Assembly: GCA_937132175.1 (NCBI GenBank)
Contig: CAKZNU010000070.1
Coordinates: 1-6,404, forward strand
Length of the DNA stretch: 6,404 nt
Origin: an uncultured euryarchaeote
GTDB taxonomy: Archaea > Nanohalarchaeota > Nanosalinia > Nanosalinales > Nanosalinaceae
Direction: 5' to 3'
The notes under the pieces are model-generated. The model had not been told where the DNA came from. It was given only the letters and a program-made list of their open reading frames with translations, and ran no database searches. Position numbers and translations under genes: made by a program. This document shows positions 1 through 5,392 of this stretch, piece after piece (position 1 is the stretch's first letter; each line of letters opens with the position of its first letter).

Positions 1-391
1 TAAATACTTCGTCACGGTTCTTGTAGTCCTCGTACATTTGACGCAGGTTTTCGGCTTTTTCCTCGTCGATCCTGCCTTCGTCAAGCTTGTGCTGTAGGAC
101 TTCGTCTGCGTTTACGTCTATCTCTTCGTCTCCTATAAGTACTACAATCTTTTCGGCGTGAGATATCCATTTATTCACCGGCGGAACTGATTGAACCGCA
201 TTCCTCATTGCCTCCTCCGAGTCAAGCACGATGAATCTGTACGGCTGGAGGTTGAAGGCTGTCGGTGCTTTTGCCGTTAGTTCAAATATTTTCTCCAGCT
301 TCTGTTCTTTTATCTCTCTGTCCTTGAACTTCTTGACTGAGGTCCAGTTTTCCAGTAGCTTTTCCTGTTCGGATAGGTTTTCGGGGTTCAT
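1..391 (-). CDS. Nitroreductase-family protein, N-terminal part (C-terminus cut by window edge)
   Basis: The first 130 codons of a gene that continues past the left edge. The N-terminus has the nitroreductase pattern: a basic stretch (TSVKKFKDREI, residues 17-27), a helix, then KAPTAFNLQPYRFIVLD (41-57), matching the family's usual A-x-x-APS-x-N-x-QPW-r-f-x-V block. Members are FMN-dependent NAD(P)H oxidoreductases, normally dimers, acting on quinones, nitro compounds or halogenated substrates; the substrate here cannot be told. The usual first arginines of the FMN-binding R-x-S-x-R stretch are replaced by Thr and Lys (TSVKK), so cofactor binding may differ. The ATG overlaps the stop of the endonuclease III gene as ATGA, no clear Shine-Dalgarno sequence precedes it, and it is probably translated by coupling from that mRNA. 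Family call is fairly firm; specific function unknown. Confidence 0.8.
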   Translation of the reverse strand, partial: MNPENLSEQEKLLENWTSVKKFKDREIKEQKLEKIFELTAKAPTAFNLQPYRFIVLDSEEAMRNAVQSVPPVNKWISHAEKIVVLIGDEEIDVNADEVLQHKLDEGRIDEEKAENLRQMYEDYKNRDEVF

Positions 392-1104
392 CTCAGGTCT
401 TCTGGAGGGTATTTTTCTTCGTCCATGTCGCCGTCTTGGACGAGCTGGTAGTGTGAGCAGTGTTTTCTTAGCTTGGTTTCTCCGCAGTCCGGGTTTCTTG
501 CGGTACAGTGTGTTTTTCCATGCTGTATCATGAGCATATGCATCTGGTGTTTGAGTTCCCTGGGTACGACTTTGTTCATTATGTCGTGTGTCTTTTGGTT
601 TGACGCTGAAAACGGTACGAGTCTGAACCTCTTCGAGATTCTTTCGACGTGTGTATCGACCGGTATAACGTCTGCGTCGAAGTGGAAGTTCATCAGTATG
701 CTTGCGGTTTTCGGCCCGATTCCCTTGATATCTTCCAGCCAGTTCTGTGCCTCTCCTTCCGGCATCTCGGAGAGAAACTCCACGGAGTAGTCTCCGGATT
801 CTTCTCTTACGGCCTTGAGGGTTCTCTGGATTCTTGAAGCCTTGGTCTCCGGCAGGCCAGCAGGGTTGATCACGTCTGCCAGGTTGCCGGTATCTGCGTC
901 CTCGATCTCCCGGTAGTCCTCGAACTCGTTGAAGAGGTTTTCTGCAGCCCTTGAGGTGTTTTCATCCGCGACGTTCTGTGAAAGTATCGTTATCAGTAGC
1001 TGGCGTAGACCGTCGCTGTCGTCTACATCATCCTGTTTCCCGTATACATCTATCAGGTCCTGATATATCTCTCTTACACGTTTTTCTGACTGGTCAAGCT
1101 CCAT
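388..1104 (-). CDS. nth: Endonuclease III (DNA glycosylase/AP lyase), HhH-GPD family, with altered Fe-S motif
   Basis: A 238-residue base-excision-repair enzyme that removes oxidised pyrimidines and cuts the abasic site. Visible are the LSQN motif (41-44) of the first helices, the helix-hairpin-helix IKGIGPKTA (126-134) with the expected catalytic lysine K132, and PVDTHVERISKRF (148-160) with the catalytic aspartate D150. Length is close to the family norm (about 210-240). The C-terminal iron-sulfur loop is odd: the family pattern is C-x6-C-x2-C-x5-C, but here C200, C207 and C216 are present while the third position is T210 (codon ACC), so one cluster ligand is missing. An acidic tail (223-238) follows. 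The start is supported by a TATA-like element centred 24.5 nt upstream and no ribosome-binding site, suggesting a leaderless mRNA. It heads an apparent two-gene unit with the nitroreductase gene. Confidence 0.93.
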   Translation of the reverse strand: MELDQSEKRVREIYQDLIDVYGKQDDVDDSDGLRQLLITILSQNVADENTSRAAENLFNEFEDYREIEDADTGNLADVINPAGLPETKASRIQRTLKAVREESGDYSVEFLSEMPEGEAQNWLEDIKGIGPKTASILMNFHFDADVIPVDTHVERISKRFRLVPFSASNQKTHDIMNKVVPRELKHQMHMLMIQHGKTHCTARNPDCGETKLRKHCSHYQLVQDGDMDEEKYPPEDLR

Positions 1105-1124
1105 AGGAAAGACGACGGGTCACG

Positions 1125-1132
1125 TTTTAAAT
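1125..1132 (-). promoter_or_regulatory. TATA-like element for the endonuclease III gene
   Basis: ATTTAAAA on the minus strand, centred 24.5 nt before the ATG at 1104, with no Shine-Dalgarno sequence between. Spacing fits an archaeal TATA box with transcription starting at or next to the start codon. It lies back to back with the promoter of the plus-strand small genes. Confidence 0.6.
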
Positions 1133-1154
1133 CCGGCTTGGTGAGGTATCTCAA

Positions 1155-1161
1155 TATAAAA
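1155..1161 (+). promoter_or_regulatory. TATA-like element for the small membrane protein pair
   Basis: TATAAAA, centred 25 nt before the ATG at 1183. The spacing predicts a leaderless mRNA beginning at that ATG, which supports the reality of the very short first gene. Confidence 0.6.
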
Positions 1162-1182
1162 CTTGGTGAGGCTTAGGTAACT

Positions 1183-1281
1183 ATGGATCTTGAGACCTTG
1201 ACGGTGCTGGCGTTTATCGTTTTGGTCGCTGCCTTCTACATCAGAAGCGAGGTCAAGAGTCTCAGGAGAATCATTGAGTGA
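1183..1281 (+). CDS. Tiny single-pass membrane protein, 32 residues, unknown function
   Basis: An unrecognised 32-residue protein beginning MDLETLTVLAFIV. An acidic N-terminus is followed by one hydrophobic segment (about residues 6-20, through AAFYI) and then a basic amphipathic tail RSEVKSLRRIIE (21-32). By the positive-inside rule the tail should face the cytoplasm. The case for a real gene rests on an ATG placed 25 nt after a TATAAAA element, a composition typical of a membrane peptide, and tight linkage to the next gene: its TGA overlaps that gene's start (TGATG, or GTGA if the GTG at 1278 is used). No homologue is recognised. It could be a small subunit or regulator of its neighbour. 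Confidence 0.6.
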   Translation: MDLETLTVLAFIVLVAAFYIRSEVKSLRRIIE

Positions 1282-1499
1282 TGCCCATGGAACAGAAGTA
1301 TACTTTCATAGGCGTCATGATGCTTTCGAGCCTGATGGGGATTGCCGGTATCCTGACCATGTTCACCAACGAAGGCATCGTTCCTTCAGTGGATTTGGGC
1401 TTTACGGTGCCGGCTCTGATTCCGTCGTTTGCTCAGGGAATGTTGCTCCTGGTATCTGGCGGGCTTCTGACGGTCTATACCACTATGAAGCTGAAGTAA
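1281..1499 (+). CDS. Small two-pass membrane protein, 72 residues, unknown function
   Basis: Two hydrophobic segments are visible, about residues 8-28 (FIGVMMLSSLMGIAGILTMF) and 45-67 (rich in Leu, Val, Gly), joined by a loop NEGIVPSVDLGFTVP and ending in a lysine-containing tail. This is a hairpin membrane protein with both ends probably cytoplasmic. The family is not recognised. Start options in frame are GTG at 1278 (overlapping the previous stop as GTGA, 9 nt after an AGGAG at 1264), ATG at 1281 (TGATG overlap) and ATG at 1287; I chose 1281. It follows the 32-residue gene directly, so the two are almost certainly co-transcribed. It ends 9 nt from the end of the convergent lipoprotein gene. 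Confidence 0.75.
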   Translation: MPMEQKYTFIGVMMLSSLMGIAGILTMFTNEGIVPSVDLGFTVPALIPSFAQGMLLLVSGGLLTVYTTMKLK

Positions 1500-1504
1500 A
1501 GTAG

Positions 1505-1509
1505 TTTTT
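1505..1509 (+). terminator. Possible T-run terminator after the small membrane protein genes
   Basis: A run of five T residues starts 6 nt after the TAA at 1497-1499. Archaeal transcripts often end in short U-runs without a hairpin. It reaches the first base of the convergent gene's stop codon. Weak evidence on its own. Confidence 0.25.
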
Positions 1510-2519
1510 CACGTTTCCCTTCTTTCTCTTTCGGTAGGATGGTCCTCCGGAGAGTTTATGTCTTTCTTTATTCTGGTCCATGCCCCGGTAAGGTATTCGA
1601 ATCTGATGTCGGTTCTGACTTGCAGGATACCTCCCGGAGCTGAGACGTAGTAAGCGAATCTGTCAAGCCTTCCTGTCTCTTGGTTTATCCATGCGTAGGT
1701 CTTTGTCCGGTTCAGGGAGGCATACTCTTGGCTTTCCGAATCTTCCCCGATTTCTCCTGTACCCTGTGTGCTTTCGCTGTTGTTGACTCCGTGTACCTCC
1801 ATGATTTCGGCGTAGTTTCTGAGAAGGTCGCTTCCATTTGTCTCAAGCTTCAGTATAATCTGGGAGCTGTCATCTTTGTTTTCGCCCAGAATCTCTACCT
1901 CCTGGATTCTGATCTCTTGGATCGCCTCTGCAGAGACTCCGAGTTCGTCTCTGCTGTATGCGTCTTTTGTCTCCGTGATTTCTGCGTGGTCTGGCCCTAC
2001 GGATATCTCCGAGTTTTTCTCCTCAACAGTTATGTTTTCTTCGTTTCCGGATGTCTCTGCGGATACTGTTACCTCTGTGACGTTTCCCTGTGTGATAACG
2101 GTCTTGTTTGTTGTCTTCGTGCTGTTTTCTCCCTGGGCTATGCCTATCCCCATTGCGGTTGTGCTGGTGAAGTTTGTGTATGGCTCTGGCATTGGGTAAG
2201 ATGAGTATGGTGTCGGTTCCGGCTCCGATACTTCTCCTCTGGTTGTCAAGTTAAGCCTGGCAGACGTGATTGGTGTATTGAAGACGGTTTTCATGCTGGA
2301 TCTGACGGAGTATCTATTCTCTGCCAGCTTTGAGATGCCTTCCTCCAGCAGGTTTTCGCCGGTGACGTTGACATCTACGGATTCAGTCTCTATGTTGAAA
2401 TCGCCGTTAAGATCTGCCGAGCCCCCTGATATACATCCTGAAGCTATTAATGCTAGGGCTATAAGTGCAAAAACGCTTTTGCCGCCGTCAAATAGAGTCA
2501 TAAGGGTCATGGTTTCCAT
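1509..2519 (-). CDS. Sequon-rich secreted lipoprotein, unknown function
   Basis: Up to 336 residues, with a signal peptide (hydrophobic FALIALALIASGC) ending in a lipobox whose cysteine is C29, so the mature protein is probably lipid-anchored outside the membrane. It has ten N-X-S/T sequons (N51, 90, 116, 132, 138, 146, 162, 228, 246, 270), a Pro/Tyr-rich linker (about 99-113), and a C-terminal region (about 200-315) of alternating strands ending in YAWINQETGRLDRFAYYV and IRFEYL. That pattern resembles haloarchaeal LolA-like lipoproteins, but I do not recognise a family with certainty. Three ATGs are in frame (2519, 2510, 2501). The TATA-like element at 2531-2538 is only 15.5 nt from the first but 24.5 nt from the second, so 2510 (giving 333 residues) is the likelier start if leaderless; GGAG just before 2519 keeps the first possible. 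It lies downstream of the ABC genes and may serve as their partner. Confidence 0.8.
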   Translation of the reverse strand: METMTLMTLFDGGKSVFALIALALIASGCISGGSADLNGDFNIETESVDVNVTGENLLEEGISKLAENRYSVRSSMKTVFNTPITSARLNLTTRGEVSEPEPTPYSSYPMPEPYTNFTSTTAMGIGIAQGENSTKTTNKTVITQGNVTEVTVSAETSGNEENITVEEKNSEISVGPDHAEITETKDAYSRDELGVSAEAIQEIRIQEVEILGENKDDSSQIILKLETNGSDLLRNYAEIMEVHGVNNSESTQGTGEIGEDSESQEYASLNRTKTYAWINQETGRLDRFAYYVSAPGGILQVRTDIRFEYLTGAWTRIKKDINSPEDHPTERERRET

Positions 2520-2530
2520 TTTCTCCGTAA

Positions 2531-2538
2531 TTTTAAAA
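2531..2538 (-). promoter_or_regulatory. TATA-like element for the lipoprotein gene
   Basis: Palindromic TTTTAAAA in the 52-nt gap after the permease gene. Its centre is 24.5 nt from the in-frame ATG at 2510, the same distance as seen for endonuclease III, which argues for separate leaderless transcription of the lipoprotein gene from the second ATG. Confidence 0.5.
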
Positions 2539-2563
2539 AGAGGGTTGGGGAGTGTTTTTCCCC
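2535..2563 (-). terminator. Possible weak terminator after the ABC permease gene
   Basis: On the minus strand a short GGGG/CCCC stem (2560-2563 with 2547-2550, 9-nt loop) is followed by CTTTTT. It overlaps the TATA-like element of the next gene. The stem is short and may be chance. Confidence 0.25.
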
Positions 2564-2571
2564 GGGTTCCG

Positions 2572-3537
2572 TCAGATCTCCTGTCTCGTAAAGAGGACGT
2601 AGCTGGCGCCGAAGAGTGCTACAAGCTCTCCGAAGAGCAGGCCAAGCACTCCTAGTGAGGAGTTCAGGCTCTCGCCTATCGAGGGCTCCGATTTTGGACC
2701 GTCGCCGTTTCCCCGTGATACACTGATCTCTGTAGGGTCTTGGCCCATCATGTAGCTCATGAAGTGTGTGTAGCTTCCTGAGGGCGTGGCTTTTCTGATA
2801 CTCGACTGTATGTCCATCCTCTTCTTGAAGGACTCACTTACCCCCTGTCCCGGTGTCGATACTCCTTCGTCACTTTCCTCCACCATCAGGTCGGCTACGA
2901 AGAACGACATCTGTGGCACGATGAGGCCGAAGGTCGTCAGTATCAGGACACCTCCCATGAGAGCGCTGGAGCTTCTCTTGAACAGGGTTGAAAGCAGAGT
3001 TCCCAGGCCGTACATCACGGACATGTACAGGACTGTACCTCCCAGCATCAGCACTATTCTTGTAGCTGCCTCTGCCGTCACTGTAGCACCTGTCAATGAT
3101 ATGATGATTCCTGATGCCGTCAGGAAGGAGGCTGCCGATGCCAGTGTCAATGTGAAGATCCCTGCCAGGAACTTCCCGTTTATGATGCTGTCTCTGTGTA
3201 AGGGATAGGAGGTCAGCAGCTTCAAGGTGTTTCGGTCACGTTCACCTGAGACCGTGTTGAAGCTCAGTATCAGTGCAAGCAAGCCTCCTACAAGAGAAAA
3301 GTTGACTCCTCTTGTCAGGGTGTTGAACGCATCCAGTACCGATGGCTTGTCAGGAGCATAGATTCTGTTCTCGGAGTTCTGTGCTTCTTGGAACCTGTCC
3401 ATGCTATCCTGATAACTCTTTGCGCCCTGGAAAGATGTCGCGGCCGTCAGCAGCAGCAGAAGACCGAAGACTACAAGGAACTTGTTGCTGCTCATCTGGT
3501 CTGCTATCTCTTTCCTTGCTACTGTGAGTGCCTTCAT
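2572..3537 (-). CDS. ABC-2 type (NosY-like) transporter permease
   Basis: A 321-residue membrane subunit partnering the ATPase encoded just upstream. It starts with a short amphipathic stretch (MKALTVARKEIADQM) and has about six hydrophobic segments: 19-36, 78-95, 122-149, 160-185, 190-215 and 294-316. The segment SGERDRNTLKLLTSYPLHRD (97-116) before the third membrane span is typical of NosY/ABC-2 permeases, where it forms the coupling region contacting the ATPase. Two long loops are predicted: 37-77 and a hydrophilic 217-292. The start codon overlaps the ATPase stop as ATGA, and GAGGTGA at 3544-3550 lies 6 nt upstream, a good Shine-Dalgarno site. Such transporters export lipids, peptides, drugs or membrane components, or support maturation of envelope proteins; the substrate cannot be read from sequence. 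Confidence 0.9.
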   Translation of the reverse strand: MKALTVARKEIADQMSSNKFLVVFGLLLLLTAATSFQGAKSYQDSMDRFQEAQNSENRIYAPDKPSVLDAFNTLTRGVNFSLVGGLLALILSFNTVSGERDRNTLKLLTSYPLHRDSIINGKFLAGIFTLTLASAASFLTASGIIISLTGATVTAEAATRIVLMLGGTVLYMSVMYGLGTLLSTLFKRSSSALMGGVLILTTFGLIVPQMSFFVADLMVEESDEGVSTPGQGVSESFKKRMDIQSSIRKATPSGSYTHFMSYMMGQDPTEISVSRGNGDGPKSEPSIGESLNSSLGVLGLLFGELVALFGASYVLFTRQEI

Positions 3538-4265
3538 CGGTACTCACCTCTCGTGATCTCTAGGTAAAGTTCCTCTAGATTTGATACCCCTGTGTGTTTA
3601 TGGACGAGATCCTCTGTGTCTCCGGATATCTCTATGTTTCCGTCCTTGAGTATCCCTATCCGGTCACAGATGTCTTCCAGCTCGTGCAGTATGTGGGAAG
3701 AGATGATCATCGTGACACCGTCCTCCCGGTTGATTCTCTTGACAAGGTCCTTGAACTCCTCTTTTCGCTCCGGGTCCAGGCCGCTGGTGGGCTCATCGAA
3801 GAGAATGATCTCCGGATCCTTGATCAGGGTCTGGGCGATCCCCAGGCGTTTCTGCATGCCGTGGGAGAATCCTGAAACCTTCTTGTCCGCGACATCCTGG
3901 AGGTTCACCAGCTCCAAGAGCCTGTCTATGTCCGGTTCCTCCTCCACAAGCTTCCCGAGATACTCCATGTTCTGTCTTGCGGTCAGGTTGTCGTAGAACC
4001 TTATGTCCGCGGGCAGGAAGGCTACCTCTCTTGATACCTCAAAGGTATCCTTGAATGCGTCCTCTCCCAGTATCCTGACCTCTCCAGAGGTAGGCTTTAA
4101 CTGGCCCATCATCGTCTGGAAGATGGTGGTTTTGCCGGCTCCGTTCGGACCCAGCAATCCGTATATCTCTCCCTCATGTATCTCCATGTTCAGGTTTTGA
4201 ATGGCTTCGTAGCCGTCGTAACTTTTCGATAAATCCTGTATCTCAACTGTTGTCAGTTTAATCAC
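3534..4265 (-). CDS. ABC transporter ATP-binding protein
   Basis: A 243-residue nucleotide-binding subunit of an ABC-2 exporter. Motifs in order: Walker A GPNGAGKT (39-46), signature FSHGMQKRLGIA (133-144), Walker B IILFDEPTSGLD (153-164, with catalytic E158) and H-loop H191 (ISSHIL). At the Q-loop position the usual glutamine after a YLP-type motif is alanine (FLPADIRFYDNLT, A86), a departure seen in parts of this subfamily. Length is normal for the short, single-domain type. The assigned GTG start overlaps the stop of the upstream secreted protein as GTGA. However, that GTG lies inside a Shine-Dalgarno-like AAGGTGAT, and a CTG three codons on (4256) is placed just where that site would direct initiation, giving the canonical-looking TTVEIQDLSKSY N-terminus. 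The permease gene follows with a 4-nt overlap. Confidence 0.95.
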   Translation of the reverse strand: MIKLTTVEIQDLSKSYDGYEAIQNLNMEIHEGEIYGLLGPNGAGKTTIFQTMMGQLKPTSGEVRILGEDAFKDTFEVSREVAFLPADIRFYDNLTARQNMEYLGKLVEEEPDIDRLLELVNLQDVADKKVSGFSHGMQKRLGIAQTLIKDPEIILFDEPTSGLDPERKEEFKDLVKRINREDGVTMIISSHILHELEDICDRIGILKDGNIEISGDTEDLVHKHTGVSNLEELYLEITRGEYR

Positions 4266-5329
4266 CTTCTGCCGAATACTCTGTAGACGCCTCCTACCAG
4301 TAAGACAGCGATCAGTGCCAGGAAGATTCCGAAGAATCCGAGGCCGTCGTTCTGGCTGGAGACGTTTACTCTTAGTGTTTCTGCGTCAAACTCCTCCGTG
4401 TTCTCTAATCCTGCATCAACAAAGTAATCACCTGAACTTGCGGTAGACGGAACAGTTATGGAAAGCTCGAAGTCCTGGAACTCGTCTTCACTAATGTTTT
4501 CCGCGTCCTCAGGGTTCAGGGAATGGTTCCAGTTTTCCGGCGTGGAGATCTCTGGTTCCACGTCCTCAACCCTGCCATCTCCTATGTTTCGTACCCTGAA
4601 CTCCGTCGATATATCCGTGCCGGCTTCCTTCTCCATATAGCTTTGCTCAAGCCTCATGGAGAGCTCTCTTTCCTCATCGCCTGAACCTGTCACCGTGAAG
4701 GCAAAGGTTTTCTCCGAGGAGCTGCGGTCTCTGATGCTGAAGTTGATGCTTTTGTGCCCGGTCTCTGTTTCTTCCTCGATCTCTATCTCTGCTTCAAGGC
4801 TCTCCGTTTCTCTTGGCTGCGTACTTATCCTTGTAACGTTGTAACCCTGAAAGCTGAAGCTTGCACTTATATCCTCAGGTGTTTCTGCCTGTAGCCTGTA
4901 GTCTTCGGGTACTCCGCCCTCGTTAGAGACCTCCAGAGGAACGGTAAACGCCTCATCCTGTTTTTTGACAATGTATTCTGGAGCTGTAACGTTTAACTCT
5001 GAACTACCTATCCATTCTCGGGGAGCTTCTACCCTGGCTTCCAGCTCTCTATCCTCCCTGTCTATTGCTTGAGGCTTGAACACCGCCTCACCGACCTGTA
5101 TATCCTCTCCGAGAACCTCGTAGAAGTCTTCCCCGCTGTAACGTTTATCTATAACTCCTCTCTCGTTCTCTACCGTGAGGGAGTATCCAAGTGCCTCTAG
5201 ACTGGTATACTCAATAGATCTGTTGCCGTACTCAAGTTCCTCGCCCAGAGGCAGAGTAACATCTTCCTGGTAGGCGGCTCCTGGCAGAGACAGGAAAATG
5301 ACGGCCACGAAGACGTAAACGCATCGCAT
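4262..5329 (-). CDS. Secreted Ig-like (NEW3-type) protein with C-terminal membrane anchor, ABC-associated
   Basis: A 355-residue exported protein: N-terminal signal peptide (about 1-19, ending PGAAY), an N-terminal beta-rich region (20-110), two Ig-like repeats (about 111-215 and 218-325), then one membrane span (about 330-349, FFGIFLALIAVLLVGGVY) and a basic cytoplasmic tail RVFGRR. The second repeat (TEFRVRNIGDGRVEDVEPEI ... ITVPSTASSGDYFVDAGLEN) matches the pattern of NEW3 domains (NPCBM-associated, as in COG1470-type membrane proteins), which often sit beside ABC-2 transporter genes. Seven sequons (N36, 113, 164, 196, 268, 278, 322) suggest glycosylation outside the cell. It is the first gene of the ABC operon; its stop overlaps the ATPase start. 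A TATA-like element centred 27.5 nt before the ATG indicates a leaderless mRNA. It probably acts as an extracellular partner of the transporter; its ligand is unknown. Confidence 0.85.
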   Translation of the reverse strand: MRCVYVFVAVIFLSLPGAAYQEDVTLPLGEELEYGNRSIEYTSLEALGYSLTVENERGVIDKRYSGEDFYEVLGEDIQVGEAVFKPQAIDREDRELEARVEAPREWIGSSELNVTAPEYIVKKQDEAFTVPLEVSNEGGVPEDYRLQAETPEDISASFSFQGYNVTRISTQPRETESLEAEIEIEEETETGHKSINFSIRDRSSSEKTFAFTVTGSGDEERELSMRLEQSYMEKEAGTDISTEFRVRNIGDGRVEDVEPEISTPENWNHSLNPEDAENISEDEFQDFELSITVPSTASSGDYFVDAGLENTEEFDAETLRVNVSSQNDGLGFFGIFLALIAVLLVGGVYRVFGRR

Positions 5330-5352
5330 ACCGGTAACTGTTTGAATACCTG

Positions 5353-5360
5353 TTTTAAAC
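5353..5360 (-). promoter_or_regulatory. TATA-like element for the ABC operon
   Basis: GTTTAAAA on the minus strand, centred 27.5 nt before the ATG at 5329, in the 63-nt gap between the nuclease-like gene and the operon. No Shine-Dalgarno sequence precedes the ATG, fitting leaderless initiation. Confidence 0.55.
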
Positions 5361-5364
5361 GTGT

Positions 5365-5391
5365 CCGTTCTGTTCGCTCTAGACCGAACGG
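5365..5391. repeat. Inverted repeat upstream of the ABC operon TATA element
   Basis: Two nested or alternative palindromes: CCGTTC (5365-5370) pairs with GAACGG (5386-5391), and GTTCG (5372-5376) pairs with CGAAC (5385-5389). It lies just upstream of the TATA-like element of the ABC operon and just after the stop of the preceding gene, so it could be an operator or activator site, or a hairpin at the end of the upstream transcript. No T-run follows it, which weakens the terminator reading. Confidence 0.4.
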
Positions 5392-5392
5392 T

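Noticed and set aside
473..790. Plus-strand open frames opposite the endonuclease III gene, and similar ones opposite the ABC genes
   Set aside because: They are antisense to genes with clear family motifs and show no domain of their own.
1274..1504. Plus-strand frame of 76 codons starting MSDAHGTEVYFHRR
   Set aside because: It overlaps the 72-residue membrane protein in another frame, lacks its hydrophobic segments, and has no start signal of its own.
1680..2204. Long plus-strand open frame (174 codons) rich in Cys, Val and Phe
   Set aside because: It is antisense to the lipoprotein gene; its composition is what the reverse of an acidic, Thr/Glu-rich gene gives.
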